Below, piece after piece: positions 1 to 9,312 of a stretch of 54,911 nucleotides of DNA. This stretch comes from Planctomycetota bacterium (GTDB lineage: Bacteria; Planctomycetota; Phycisphaerae; WQYP01), in the NCBI GenBank assembly GCA_021810145.1, contig JAJZJL010000012.1:1-54911 (forward strand), read 5' to 3'. Below the pieces are notes generated by a model. It ran no database searches. It saw only the letters and a program-made list of their open reading frames with translations, and was not told the origin of the DNA. Numbering within the stretch: position 1 is the first letter of the stretch; every line of letters starts with the position of its first letter. A program made the translations under genes and the position numbers.

Positions 1-13
1 TCAGAATCCATGG

Positions 14-886
14 CTAGTTCCGGGCATGCGCCGATGCGAGCATTTTTCGCCAGTGAATCATGGGCAGTTTACGGGTCAGCCCGGCGGCATAATGCGCAAT
101 TGCCGGTGTTACTTGAAGCGTAACGGACTTTACATAAACCACAGCCGACAGTTTTTCGCCAAGTTTGCCCTCCACACGTTTATAAATAATCAGATCCGAT
201 GTATGGCCATGCGCCCGGACATACAGGGGGGCATCGAGCGTTCCGGTAATCGGCTTTCCTTTTAACATGGTAAACGTGTATGCAAAGCTGATGCGCGGGC
301 GGGTCTTGCCGGAATAATTTTTGATGTCGCTGCCTTCCTGCTGATAACGCCAATCACGGATTTGCTTTGCCGCCAGCACGTGCACGCGGATGGTTTTTAT
401 TAAACGTATATCAATATCACGATATTGCTTGATGTCGGCCAGCCAGACCCGAAAGGGCGTTTTCAATGTCGTCCATACTTTTCCGGCAAGTACCGTGCCA
501 TTGCTTAATGTCACCGTGCCGTTGCGGACCGCCAGAGACGTATTGCCGTTGGATGTGCCGAACGGATGCGCGTTGTCATCGGGTTTGAACATGCCGCTGC
601 CCGGTGCCTTAACCGTCCGCGCCCGGGAGAGAATACTGTTGAGGCTTTGGCCGAATGCCAGCGGTCCAACAAAAAGGTACAGCAATGCCGCTGCCGCTAT
701 GCCCGGATGGGTGCCGCGTGAGCGTGTGTGCGGCGGTTGTGGCCTGCCGCAAGTTCGTTGTTGACCGCCGCTTTGGAAAGCCTGGGCCGAACGGTGCCTG
801 GCTGTCAGGCGGGTTTGAAAATTCCCGACCGCACCGCCGATTGGCCGCACGAGCGCTGTGCCGTTAAGATAAGACCGGTATTTCAT
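14..886 (-). CDS. Hypothetical secreted or membrane-anchored protein
   Basis: A 290-residue reading frame of unrecognised family. One hydrophobic segment near residues 64-80 (AAAALLYLFVGPLAF) is followed by a soluble domain with a beta-rich pattern, including two copies of an NGT-V-L type motif around residues 117-135. This suggests an exported or membrane-anchored domain. The first 60 residues are Arg/Gln/Pro-rich and look poorly coding, so the true start may lie further in; I see no convincing ATG, GTG or TTG between the first Met and the hydrophobic segment. It is divergent from tilS with only 10 bp between the annotated starts, which also argues that this 5' end is too long. Function unknown. 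Confidence 0.55.
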   Translation of the reverse strand: MKYRSYLNGTALVRPIGGAVGNFQTRLTARHRSAQAFQSGGQQRTCGRPQPPHTRSRGTHPGIAAAALLYLFVGPLAFGQSLNSILSRARTVKAPGSGMFKPDDNAHPFGTSNGNTSLAVRNGTVTLSNGTVLAGKVWTTLKTPFRVWLADIKQYRDIDIRLIKTIRVHVLAAKQIRDWRYQQEGSDIKNYSGKTRPRISFAYTFTMLKGKPITGTLDAPLYVRAHGHTSDLIIYKRVEGKLGEKLSAVVYVKSVTLQVTPAIAHYAAGLTRKLPMIHWRKMLASAHARN

Positions 887-896
887 AGGATGTATT

Positions 897-1946
897 ATGC
901 CCGCTCCTGCCGGCCTTGTTCAACAGCTTGATCAATATCTGCACCGCAGGCGGTTGCTTGCGCCGAATATGCGTGTGCTGGTGGCCTGCTCCGGTGGAGC
1001 GGACAGTGTGGCACTGTTGAAGCTGTTTCACGCCGTCAACCAATCGGATTATTGGCATTGGAAACTCGTTGTCGGCCACGTCAACCATCAGTTGCGCGGA
1101 CGGGAATCAATGCGCGACGAATTATTTGTCCGGGAGCTGGCCACAAAACTGCAATTGCCGTTCCGGTGCAGGAAATTGAACCTCAAGCGGTCCAAAGCCG
1201 GTCGCATCGTCAGTGAAAATACGGCACGCGAGGGGCGGTATAAGGCGCTGCTGAGCATGGCGGCGGCAGGTCGCTGCCATGTTATTCTGCTGGCTCATCA
1301 TGCCGATGATCAGGCGGAGACAATTCTTATGCGGCTGCTGCGCGGAGCCGGTGTGACCGGGCTGGCGGGTATGAACGAAAAAGAGCGGCGGGGGAATGTG
1401 GAGCTTGTGCGTCCGCTGCTTCCATGGTCCGGTGAGACACTGCGAAACTGGCTCTCGGAAATACATCAGCCATGGCGCGAAGATTCAAGCAATCAGGATA
1501 CCGACTATTTTCGCAATCGCATTCGCCATGAATTGCTGCCCATTCTGGAAACATATCAGCCGCGCATCCGGGAACTGTTACAACGTAACGCCCGCCACGA
1601 CCGCGCCGCCGCTGATTTCCTTAAGCAGCACGCCAGAGCGTTATTGCGAACCGCCCGTTATCGCCATGGAGCCCGCGGCGTGAGCTTTTCGGCGCTTGGC
1701 ATGCCTGATGCGCATCCCGCGCCGGCGGCGCTGGCATTGCGGATGGCCATTGTGGATGCCGGCGGCGATGAGGATGCCATCAATACCACCACGTTGCTGG
1801 ATGTGCTTGATAAACTTCGCAGCCGGTCGTTGCGCGGTGAAATCCAATTTGGCGGGGCCATACGGCTGAAGGTGATCGGCAATCGTATTAATATTTACCG
1901 GATTTCAGGCAAGCTCGGCCAGCCGCGGAGATTATTGAATTGTTGA
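897..1946 (+). CDS. tilS: tRNA(Ile)-lysidine synthetase
   Basis: TilS ligates lysine to C34 of the CAU-anticodon tRNA-Ile in the cytoplasm, using ATP, so that it reads AUA codons. The PP-loop ATPase signature SGGADS is at residues 32-37, followed by family landmarks GHVNHQLRG, HHADDQAET and LLRGAGVTGL, and the NRIRHELLP segment. At 349 residues it has the N-terminal catalytic domain and part of the TilS substrate-binding region but is shorter than full-length homologues of about 430 residues, so the C-terminal domain is reduced or absent. ATG start with an AGGAT-like ribosome site just upstream. The next gene starts inside its last codons, suggesting co-transcription. Confidence 0.93.
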   Translation: MPAPAGLVQQLDQYLHRRRLLAPNMRVLVACSGGADSVALLKLFHAVNQSDYWHWKLVVGHVNHQLRGRESMRDELFVRELATKLQLPFRCRKLNLKRSKAGRIVSENTAREGRYKALLSMAAAGRCHVILLAHHADDQAETILMRLLRGAGVTGLAGMNEKERRGNVELVRPLLPWSGETLRNWLSEIHQPWREDSSNQDTDYFRNRIRHELLPILETYQPRIRELLQRNARHDRAAADFLKQHARALLRTARYRHGARGVSFSALGMPDAHPAPAALALRMAIVDAGGDEDAINTTTLLDVLDKLRSRSLRGEIQFGGAIRLKVIGNRINIYRISGKLGQPRRLLNC

Positions 1947-3187
1947 AGCGCTACGGGTTAATCTGGAAACGTTTTGATCTTTGGGCCGCGGACGCAACGC
2001 ATTATCGTCGGGCGGTGGCGGGAATATTTCTCCTGGCGCTGGCGATTCGCGTGGTTGCGGCCATTGTGCATCCCTATTATCTGCCTGATTCAGCGGATTA
2101 TTCAGCTTTGGCCAAGGCAATTGTGGCCGGTCATGCCTATGAGGTGCATGGGCAACTGGCCCGGCGCATGCCGGGCTACCCTGTGTTTATGGCAGGTTTC
2201 TATGCCTTGTTTGGGATACAGCATCTGCCAATTCTCCTGGCACAGGCGGTGATTAGCGCATTAACCACCGTTTTTGCGGCACTCTTGGGCCGGTGCGTGT
2301 CGCCTGCTACCGGTTTGCTTTCCGGCGCGTTGACCGCGTTGGATCCGCTGGGCATTGGTTTTTCCGCCTCATTGTTGACCGAGCCATTATTTACCTGCCT
2401 GTTTATTTTAAGTCTTTATCTGCTTTTACAGGCTATGCGGCGGCCGGAGCATGGGGGGATATGGCTGAGCTTTGCGGTATTGTGGGCGATCGGCGTTTAT
2501 ATTCGCGCGGAGGTGTCACTATGCCTGTTTCCGCTTTTGCTCTGGTGTGTATGGGTGATGCCCGGTCGCAAGGCTCGCATAAAGTCGGTGATGGGAGGAA
2601 TCCTGACATTGGCGGTGGTTTTTCTCTGTCTGCTGCCATGGTGGGTACGTAATTATCGGTTGTTTCATCAGGATTTTTTCCGGTTTACAACCATGCAGGG
2701 AATCAGCCTTTATGAATCGGTCTATTCCGGCGCAACCGGCGGGCCGCGACAGTCCGATCTGGTCATACCACCATCCATCGAGCGTCTCAATGAAAGTCAG
2801 CGGGATCTGGCCTGGACTCACCGCGCTATTGCCGATATGGCCCGGCATCCGGGGCGCGTGATCCGACTGGCCTTTGTTAAAATTGCCCGCACCTGGTCAC
2901 CCTGGCTGCACGCAAAGGGATATACCAACGTGTGGGTTAATGCGGCGCTTACACTCTGGTATGTTCCGCTGTTTATTCTTGCCATCATTGGAATGTGCCG
3001 TTACCCGGTAAGATCGCCTTTATTTGGTGTACTGCTGGTTCCAATCGTATACTTTACATTGATGCACGCGGTGTTCCTGGGATCGGTTCGCTATCGAGTT
3101 CCGGTTATGCCGCTGGTCGTCGTTTTTGCGGCTATTGGTATGGCCGGCACAATACGGCGAATTACCGATTCCGCGCCGGCGGTTTAA
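1940..3187 (+). CDS. GT-C family membrane glycosyltransferase (ArnT/PMT-like)
   Basis: A 415-residue polytopic membrane protein with about ten hydrophobic segments. An acidic pair in the first exoplasmic loop (LPDSADYSALA) and the motif RRMPGYPVFMAGFY match the pattern of GT-C enzymes of the ArnT / dolichyl-phosphate-mannose mannosyltransferase type (PMT_2, GT39/GT83). These transfer a sugar from a polyprenyl-phosphate donor to lipid or protein on the outer face of the membrane. Donor and acceptor cannot be deduced here. The frame opens with TTG at 1940, overlapping the end of tilS by 7 bp; translational coupling is likely. The family assignment rests on topology plus these two motifs. Confidence 0.72.
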   Translation: MLKRYGLIWKRFDLWAADATHYRRAVAGIFLLALAIRVVAAIVHPYYLPDSADYSALAKAIVAGHAYEVHGQLARRMPGYPVFMAGFYALFGIQHLPILLAQAVISALTTVFAALLGRCVSPATGLLSGALTALDPLGIGFSASLLTEPLFTCLFILSLYLLLQAMRRPEHGGIWLSFAVLWAIGVYIRAEVSLCLFPLLLWCVWVMPGRKARIKSVMGGILTLAVVFLCLLPWWVRNYRLFHQDFFRFTTMQGISLYESVYSGATGGPRQSDLVIPPSIERLNESQRDLAWTHRAIADMARHPGRVIRLAFVKIARTWSPWLHAKGYTNVWVNAALTLWYVPLFILAIIGMCRYPVRSPLFGVLLVPIVYFTLMHAVFLGSVRYRVPVMPLVVVFAAIGMAGTIRRITDSAPAV

Positions 3188-3228
3188 ATCGCGGTAAGAG
3201 CGCAATAACGGATGCACTGTTTCCGGAA

Positions 3229-6200
3229 ATGGCAAAGCCGGAAGTTTTGCGGAATAAATGGACGTGGTGTTGTTTCATGGCTGATTTTCCCCGAGCGAGT
3301 CCCGCCAGATGGTGGAAAACTGCCGCTATTGGGCGTGTGCATCGTTCGCCCCATGCGATGTTTGTGGGGCGGGTGCGCCGGTTGATTTCCATATCAATAT
3401 TGCTGGTACTGGCTTTACTCATCGGCGCTGTATGGTATCTGACCAACCCCAAACGCCTCAGCGCCATGTCCGGGCTGCTGCTTTCACACGTGTTAGGCGC
3501 GCGCGTAACTGTGCAGAATGCCATATTGTCCTGGAATGGAACCTTGCGGCTCGGGGGCGTGCGCCTGCGGACCAACCCGGGAAAAATGCCATCAACCACC
3601 TTGTTCTCCGCCGATCAAGTGGAGGTTCGCTTTAACTGGCTGGGACTTGTCAGCGGGCGGCTGCATGCTTCACAGATCACCGCGGTACGTCCCATGCTTA
3701 ATTTGGTCGATGACATCAAAGCCCGGCAATGGAATTATGAAGGCTTTGCGCAATCCGCCGCCACCGGTCCGTCGACAATTCCAGCAAGTAAACCCGCGCG
3801 GGCCGTTTATCAAAACAATCGTCCGGCACATTTGCCGGCAATTAATCTGCAAAATGCGGTGGTTCGCTGGGGCGAGATTCGCCACGGCGTGTATCGCATC
3901 GTTGGGCAAAGCCTGGTTAACGCCGAACTGGGACCCAGTCCGGAATCGCATTCCACCTATCAGTTGGATATGGAGCAGCAAACATTTGACGGGCACCCGG
4001 GCATTGTTTTAACCGGACGCTATAACATCGGCACGCGTGAATTTTCCGCCCGAATTGATAAACTCCAATTTACCCCGGGCTTTCGACGGACCATGCCGGC
4101 TCCGGTGCAGGAACTGTGGCATAAACTGCATCTGCGCGGAGCCATGCGGGATATTGTCTTTAAAGTAAGTCCGAACTCGGGCCTGCATGTTCATGCCTTG
4201 CTTGATGCTGTATCCATTGAGACCGTAGCCCCCAGCCGTCGATTGGGACCGCAGGTTATTCCCTTGAATAACCTCAACGGTCAGGTGGCTGTAAGCAATA
4301 CGGGTTTCAGCATCAGCAACCTGCGTGGTATGGTGCTGGGGTGGCATTTTCAGGTGCCTGAAGCCCGATTTGACGGCTATGAGTCCGGTGCGCCGTTTCA
4401 TCTGACCGTGAAGCTGCCGAATATCCATATTCCTTTTCCCTACCCGAAGATTTTCTCAACGCGGGATTTCTCACTTGCACAGGCTATTTTTCATCGTTTG
4501 CGCCCCAGCGGCCTGCTGAGCATTACGGTACATATCGACCGCAGTCAATTGCACGCCGCGCCGAGTGTGCGGGGAGAAATTGACTGCGAAAATGTGAAGG
4601 CTCGATATGTAAATTTTCCCTATCCCATGGACCATGTTCATGGAACGATTCGTTTTACCGCCCACCACATTAATTTTGTCAATGTTCAGGCCACGGCCGA
4701 GTCGTTTCCTGTTTCCCTGAAAGGCCGTGTGGCAATTAATGAAAACGACGGCCCGATCAATCTGGTTATCAGTTCGCCGCGCGCTTATTTTGATCGTCGG
4801 CTTGCGGCCTGCCTGCCACGGGATATCCGGCCCATCTGGAACCGGTTCAATCCGGTAGGCGTGGGAGGATTTGTCTGTGATGTCACACATGCGGCTGGAA
4901 CCCATGGTGGTCCGCGGATTGTACTGCATATTTTTCCACAGGATGTTTCCGGGGCATATCGGGATTTGCCATTTCCACTTAAACACGTGCACGGCTCGCT
5001 GATATTTACCGATCATGAAACCCGGATCATCAAGCTTGAGGCCCCCGTTGGCGACAGGGGGAATATTGTTTTTACCGGTAAGGTTACCTACTCTCCCAAT
5101 GACCTTGCCAAGTTGCGGCCCATGGTGCATCTCCAGGCATCACATGTCCCTGTTAATCGCACGTTAACTGGAAGCCTGCCGGGATCATGGGCCCGCTGGA
5201 TTAAGCTGCTGCATGTCAAAGCCGGTTACGCCGATCTTGACGCAATGATTACCCGCGGGCCGGCCGGAAATCCGGCTGTGCAGGGAACGCTGAATGTTGA
5301 TCATGCTGTTATGACTCCAGCCCAACTGCCGTGGCCGTTGCATGATGTTGCGGCATTGGCGCATATCAGTTCCGGGGGGCTGGTCATTAACCGGGTTACC
5401 GGTCTGACCGGTGCGGACGGCAAAGGAACTCTGGACCTATCGGGCGCGATTGTTGAGCCTCAAACCGGTCCGGTGCGCATTCGTGCGGCGGGAAGCTGGA
5501 AAAACATTCAGATTGCCCAGGCGGCACCGGCGGGCATTCCCCGGTTCCTGGCGGATTTCTGGAATAAATGGAAAATTCGCGGGCCAAGCAACGGAAGTTT
5601 CACCTGGTCGGTTGCTGTTCACCAGAACAAGCTTACCGCGGCCACGGCTATGCGGGATCAAAAGTATGTCGTGCGGGTTGAACCGGACGCGATGAGTGTG
5701 GCACCGGCATTTTTACCGGCACCGCTTTCGGCAATTACCGGAGAGGTGGATGTGGATAACGGGGTTATTCATATGACGGGTATTCACGCGCGTGCCGGAG
5801 CACAGCACCTGAAACTCTCAGGCACGTATCATACCGGCTCGGAGGCGTTGGGCTTGTCGCTTACGGCTCATGGTCCGCATTTGTCCAAGCCGTGGATGTC
5901 GCTGATTCCCGGATCCACCCGGGAATTTATTGATCAGCTCAAACCCAGCGCAAGCTGGGCGCTTGAACTTCCGACATTGAATCGCATTAAGGTCGGCAAA
6001 GCATATCGCTGGCATTTTACCGGATCGCTGATATTGAATAATCTTGTTACCGCCGGTGACGTTAAACTTAAAGCCAAACAGGCCACCGTCACCATCGCAC
6101 TGGATCTGGCTCCGGGCAGTTCCTTCCCCATGCTCGACGGACAGTTTGGCGTGGCGCGGTTAAACTGGAACGGAAGAATCGCTGATCCACTGACCGGCTA

Positions 6201-6876
6201 CATCACCGCCAATTCCTCCACCCATATCATCACGATCGACCATATCAATGGAATGGTGGCGGGCGGCAAGCTCACTGGAAATATTCGAATTCATACCGGC
6301 AAAAAGGCCTCCTATGCGGTGGCTTGCGAGTTGCACGGATCACAACTCGCCGGCTTATTGAGTTCGCCGGCTAACACCGGCGGTACCAGGGGAATTGCAA
6401 CCAGCACGGGAATCGTTGATGCTTCACTGCTGCTCAATGCCACGATGGGGAAAAATCCGGCGCGGCAGGGAAGCGGACAACTGATTATTCACCATGCCAG
6501 TATTTATGATGTGCCCATGGCCATGGGATTGATGCAGATTGTTACTTTGCGCCTGCCGATCAGTTCCGATTTTAAGCACGCGGATGTGCGTTATGTCATC
6601 AACAACAACATTGTGCGCTTTAAACCCATTTCATTGAGCAGTCCGGGCGTGAATCTTGTTGGCGAAGGGGACTTGAATCTCAAAACCACCGATATCAACC
6701 TCCGGCTTCTCACGCAATCGCCGCACGGCACGCGGGTGCCGCTGCTGGGCTTTCTCTTCGGCCTGGCCCGTTCGCAGCTTCTGGAATTGCGCGTCTCCGG
6801 CACATTGGCACATCCCGTTATTGCGCCGGTACCGTTACGATTTTTGACATGGCCGTTTATCGGCTTTGGGCAATAA
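3229..6876 (+). CDS. AsmA-family protein (inner-membrane anchored, periplasmic)
   Basis: A protein of about 1,215 residues with one N-terminal membrane anchor (RLISISILLVLALLIGAVWY) and a very long repetitive beta-rich body. Repeated hydrophobic/glycine strands such as L-L-G-V-L-T appear throughout. The C-terminal region (GSGQLIIHHASIYDVPMAM, then a VNLVGEGDLNLKT segment) is typical of AsmA-like proteins related to YhdP/TamB. In other bacteria these bridge the periplasm and carry phospholipids to the outer membrane; that role is inferred here. The frame is open back to 2995 but that part overlaps the upstream gene. Plausible starts are ATG at 3229, 3277 or 3358, the last lying right before the anchor; I chose 3229 without strong ribosome-site support. 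Confidence 0.78.
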   Translation: MAKPEVLRNKWTWCCFMADFPRASPARWWKTAAIGRVHRSPHAMFVGRVRRLISISILLVLALLIGAVWYLTNPKRLSAMSGLLLSHVLGARVTVQNAILSWNGTLRLGGVRLRTNPGKMPSTTLFSADQVEVRFNWLGLVSGRLHASQITAVRPMLNLVDDIKARQWNYEGFAQSAATGPSTIPASKPARAVYQNNRPAHLPAINLQNAVVRWGEIRHGVYRIVGQSLVNAELGPSPESHSTYQLDMEQQTFDGHPGIVLTGRYNIGTREFSARIDKLQFTPGFRRTMPAPVQELWHKLHLRGAMRDIVFKVSPNSGLHVHALLDAVSIETVAPSRRLGPQVIPLNNLNGQVAVSNTGFSISNLRGMVLGWHFQVPEARFDGYESGAPFHLTVKLPNIHIPFPYPKIFSTRDFSLAQAIFHRLRPSGLLSITVHIDRSQLHAAPSVRGEIDCENVKARYVNFPYPMDHVHGTIRFTAHHINFVNVQATAESFPVSLKGRVAINENDGPINLVISSPRAYFDRRLAACLPRDIRPIWNRFNPVGVGGFVCDVTHAAGTHGGPRIVLHIFPQDVSGAYRDLPFPLKHVHGSLIFTDHETRIIKLEAPVGDRGNIVFTGKVTYSPNDLAKLRPMVHLQASHVPVNRTLTGSLPGSWARWIKLLHVKAGYADLDAMITRGPAGNPAVQGTLNVDHAVMTPAQLPWPLHDVAALAHISSGGLVINRVTGLTGADGKGTLDLSGAIVEPQTGPVRIRAAGSWKNIQIAQAAPAGIPRFLADFWNKWKIRGPSNGSFTWSVAVHQNKLTAATAMRDQKYVVRVEPDAMSVAPAFLPAPLSAITGEVDVDNGVIHMTGIHARAGAQHLKLSGTYHTGSEALGLSLTAHGPHLSKPWMSLIPGSTREFIDQLKPSASWALELPTLNRIKVGKAYRWHFTGSLILNNLVTAGDVKLKAKQATVTIALDLAPGSSFPMLDGQFGVARLNWNGRIADPLTGYITANSSTHIITIDHINGMVAGGKLTGNIRIHTGKKASYAVACELHGSQLAGLLSSPANTGGTRGIATSTGIVDASLLLNATMGKNPARQGSGQLIIHHASIYDVPMAMGLMQIVTLRLPISSDFKHADVRYVINNNIVRFKPISLSSPGVNLVGEGDLNLKTTDINLRLLTQSPHGTRVPLLGFLFGLARSQLLELRVSGTLAHPVIAPVPLRFLTWPFIGFGQ

Positions 6877-6895
6877 AGCCATAAATGGTTATAAT
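6866..6895 (+). promoter_or_regulatory. Candidate promoter for tRNA-Arg
   Basis: A perfect TATAAT box at 6890-6895 lies 22 bp upstream of the tRNA. A weak -35 candidate, TTGGGC, sits 18 bp further upstream at 6866-6871. The -10 is convincing, the -35 is not. Confidence 0.4.
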
Positions 6896-6917
6896 CCCGC
6901 TTGCCAGCAATGGAATC

Positions 6918-6991
6918 GCGCCCGTAGCTCAGTTGGATAGAGCGGCGGTTTCCTAAACCGCAGGTCACAGGTTCGATCCCTGTCGGGCGCA
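6918..6991 (+). tRNA. tRNA-Arg (anticodon CCT)
   Basis: A complete 74-nt cloverleaf. The acceptor arms GCGCCCG (6918-6924) and CGGGCGC (6984-6990) pair perfectly with discriminator A at 6991. The D arm is GCTC/GAGC, the anticodon stem GCGGT/ACCGC encloses loop TTCCTAA with anticodon CCT (reads AGG), and the T arm is ACAGG/CCTGT around TTCGATC. CCA is not encoded. The integrase gene begins about 120 bp downstream, so the 3' end of this tRNA is the likely attachment site of the following element. Confidence 0.95.
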
Positions 6992-7064
6992 GTTATAATA
7001 AGTGTTGCTGATCGCTGTACTTAGCGAACTTCCCTGTGTCGGGGAATGCGGCTCATGAGTCCCC

Positions 7065-7090
7065 GCCAAAACGGTATATACCGTTTTGGC
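7065..7090. promoter_or_regulatory. Perfect 26-bp palindrome upstream of the integrase
   Basis: The half-site GCCAAAACGGTAT (7065-7077) is followed directly by its exact reverse complement (7078-7090), with no spacer. It ends 20 bp before the integrase ATG, just ahead of the AAAGGAG ribosome site. This is the position of an operator or recombinase/excisionase binding site. It lacks a U-tract typical of a terminator. Confidence 0.55.
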
Positions 7091-7110
7091 TCTGACCAAA
7101 GGAGCCGTCC

Positions 7111-8385
7111 ATGCCACGACTGACGCACAAACTTCCCTCGTACAGACTACATCGCGCTTCCGGCCAAGCGGTTATTACGCTGGCCGGACGGGACTATTAT
7201 CTGGGGACATATAACTCCCCGGAAAGCCGAACCGAGTATGATCGTCTGATCCAGGAATTTCTCGCCAATAGCCGTAGTGCAGGTGCGGTACAATCACAGG
7301 CCAATCAAGGTGCCCAGACTGTTACAATCAACGAGTTGATTACCACCTACTGGGACTTCGCCCTTGGTTATTATGTGAAGAACTCCCAACCTACGCGTGA
7401 ACTGCAAGCGTTAAAGTATTCCTTCAAACCTATGGCCGAATTGTATGGTGTTATTGCGGTGGACAATTTTGGTCCAACCGCCCTCAAGGCGGTTCGGCAG
7501 CGCATGGTCGATCAGGGGTTATGTCGTTCGCTGGTTAATCGGCGCGTTAACCGCATTCGTCGCATATTTAAATGGGGTGTGGAAAACGAATTGGTGCGAT
7601 CCGCTACTTTGGAGGCACTGCGCGCCATTGCCCCGCTGAAACGAGGCCGCTGCAGTGTGCGCGAATCTGATCCGGTTAAGCCAGTTCCCGAATCACTTGT
7701 CAATGCCATCGAACCGTTTGTGTCACGGCAGGTATGGGCCATGATCCAGCTTCAATTACTGACCGCCATGCGTCCTGGAGAAGTCATTCAGATGCGACGC
7801 CGGGATATTGATACCAGCGGAACAGTCTGGATATATCGGCCGGAATCCCACAAAACCGAACATCATGGTCATGAACGTTGTATCTATCTGGGGCCGCTGG
7901 CACAAAAGTTCGTCATGCCGTTTCTAAATCGTGCTGATGATGATTTTCTATTCAGTCCGTTGGACGCGGATAAGGAACGGCGCGATAAACTTAGTGCTTC
8001 TCGAAAGACCCCCTTGTCATGCGGCAACCGCCCCGGAACGCATCGCTCCAGCAAACCACAGCGCAAACCCGGCACCTGCTATGATGTGGACAGCTATCGG
8101 CGCGCCATCACTTACGGAACGAATAACGCATTTCCATGGCCTAACCTCGCGGGACGCAGCTTGGATCAACTTTCATCAGAGGAACGCCTTCAATTTAATG
8201 CCTGGCGCAAAGCGCATCACTGGCATCCTCATCAACTGCGGCATAATGCCGCGACACACCTGCGAAAGGAATTTGGCATTGAAGCGGCAAGATTGATTTT
8301 AGGCCATCGTTCGGTCGCGGTAACAGAGATTTATGCCGAACTGGATCACCAGAAAGCGGCGGACATTATTGCCAAGGTCGGGTGA
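7111..8385 (+). CDS. Tyrosine recombinase / integrase
   Basis: A 424-residue site-specific recombinase of the phage/ICE integrase type. It has an N-terminal DNA-binding part, an SAM-like core-binding domain (about residues 70-165) and a catalytic domain. Catalytic residues visible in order are Arg221 (TAMRPGE), Lys248 (SHKTEH), the H374-x-x-R377 box (HQLRHNAATHL), His399 (LGHRS) and nucleophile Tyr408 (TEIYAEL). AAAGGAG precedes the ATG by 7 bp. It sits directly downstream of tRNA-Arg(CCT), as usual for elements integrating into tRNA 3' ends. An insertion of about 60 residues rich in basic and small residues (about 285-345) separates Lys248 from the H-x-x-R box. It seems intact. Confidence 0.93.
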   Translation: MPRLTHKLPSYRLHRASGQAVITLAGRDYYLGTYNSPESRTEYDRLIQEFLANSRSAGAVQSQANQGAQTVTINELITTYWDFALGYYVKNSQPTRELQALKYSFKPMAELYGVIAVDNFGPTALKAVRQRMVDQGLCRSLVNRRVNRIRRIFKWGVENELVRSATLEALRAIAPLKRGRCSVRESDPVKPVPESLVNAIEPFVSRQVWAMIQLQLLTAMRPGEVIQMRRRDIDTSGTVWIYRPESHKTEHHGHERCIYLGPLAQKFVMPFLNRADDDFLFSPLDADKERRDKLSASRKTPLSCGNRPGTHRSSKPQRKPGTCYDVDSYRRAITYGTNNAFPWPNLAGRSLDQLSSEERLQFNAWRKAHHWHPHQLRHNAATHLRKEFGIEAARLILGHRSVAVTEIYAELDHQKAADIIAKVG

Positions 8386-8547
8386 TGCCGAGAGGAGGAT
8401 ACGTGCAGCGTGCCACGCCGCAACGGTAATGGCGATTGCGGAACCGCACCACGGCAACGGCGTGGTGACGAATTGTTATACAGCAATCCCGCACAGTCCA
8501 TGGAAGCACACCATGAAGATGCGCGCAAACTTCCGCAACCCAATGTA

Positions 8548-8868
8548 TCAGTTATCTTCGGGCCGGCTGCCGCGGAGTATTTCCGTGATTCTCCGGTTCG
8601 CCTCGTTGATTTGCCTTTGACGCCGCGCCGTTGTCACTGGGAGCATAACAGGCTGGACCTCTCTGGAGATTGCAAACCGTTGCAGTGCCTCCCGACTGGT
8701 GTAGGTAGTGCCGCCAATCTGAATCGCCTCCAGTCGGCGTCCGCGCGCACCACGTTGTACCCAGCGGTATACGGCACTGATGTGAATCCGTCGGCCATTG
8801 GGGCGTGATGGCAGAAGAGTGGGAACCTGACCAATGGGTACCAGTTGTTCGGTGTGCAGATCAATCAT
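8548..8868 (-). CDS. DUF1580 helix-turn-helix protein
   Basis: A small protein of 106 residues starting MIDLHTEQLVPIGQ. It matches the planctomycete DUF1580 pattern: LLPSRPNGRRIHISAVYRW, a W-x-x-x-G-x-R wing, then G-x-x-Y-T-S-x-E-A-L-x-R-F. The layout resembles MerR/excisionase-type winged helices, in which an HTH reads DNA and the gene sits beside an integrase. An upstream Met at 8880 would add four residues. I prefer 8868 because the family begins at MIDLH and GGAAG lies about 9 nt before it. A role as an excisionase or regulator of this element is inferred from family and position. Confidence 0.75.
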   Translation of the reverse strand: MIDLHTEQLVPIGQVPTLLPSRPNGRRIHISAVYRWVQRGARGRRLEAIQIGGTTYTSREALQRFAISREVQPVMLPVTTARRQRQINEANRRITEILRGSRPEDN

Positions 8869-8986
8869 GGAAGCCTCCAATTCAAATAAATATCCAACGG
8901 CTTAATGTTGTACACATTCCTAAAACATTATGAAAGACGATCATTCACAGTCAATGACATTACTAAAGTTAATGGGTTATTTTATG

Positions 8987-9031
8987 CCGCAAGTCCTTGC
9001 GGTTATGAATCCTATCCGTTACGATTCATAA
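8987..9031. promoter_or_regulatory. Two adjacent inverted repeats upstream of the small DNA-binding gene
   Basis: CCGCAAG (8987-8993) pairs with CTTGCGG (8996-9002) around a 2-nt spacer. Immediately after it TTATGAATC (9003-9011) pairs with GATTCATAA (9023-9031) around 11 nt. Both are perfect and the second ends 3 bp before the ATG at 9035. They are candidate operators for the repressor at 9313-9978 or the DUF1580 protein, or a structured leader. Confidence 0.45.
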
Positions 9032-9034
9032 TCT

Positions 9035-9283
9035 ATGGCAAAGAAAAATATTAAAATCAAAGCACCGGTCACCCTCGGCAAACCCCTGACCGTCCAGAGA
9101 ACCTATCGGTTCAATACCGAGCTCTTTGAATCCTTTGAAGAGGACTGTGCCCGGCATCTGGCCAATCCGAAGCTGGTGCTGGAAGCTTTGATTCTCCATT
9201 GGCTGGAAGGGGATAGCAAGACCCGCAGTGCCATGGCCATGCGTCACCGCCAACGGTTTGGCAACACGGGAAGCGAAGATTAA
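9035..9283 (+). CDS. Small ribbon-helix-helix-like protein
   Basis: An 82-residue basic protein. The central part has a short strand (RTYRFNTELFESFEE) followed by two helices (LVLEALILHWLEGD), the arrangement of ribbon-helix-helix DNA-binding or plasmid accessory proteins. The N-terminus is lysine-rich (MAKKNIKIKA). It lies between two palindromes upstream and the convergent repressor gene 29 bp downstream. Family assignment is by pattern only. It could be a copy-number or transfer regulator of the element. Confidence 0.55.
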   Translation: MAKKNIKIKAPVTLGKPLTVQRTYRFNTELFESFEEDCARHLANPKLVLEALILHWLEGDSKTRSAMAMRHRQRFGNTGSED

Positions 9284-9312
9284 ATCTTTCATCCACCGGA
9301 AACTGACCAGGC

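Noticed and set aside
2995-3228. N-terminal extension of the AsmA-like frame
   Set aside because: It overlaps the glycosyltransferase gene in another frame and reads as non-coding (Cys/Trp/Tyr-rich).
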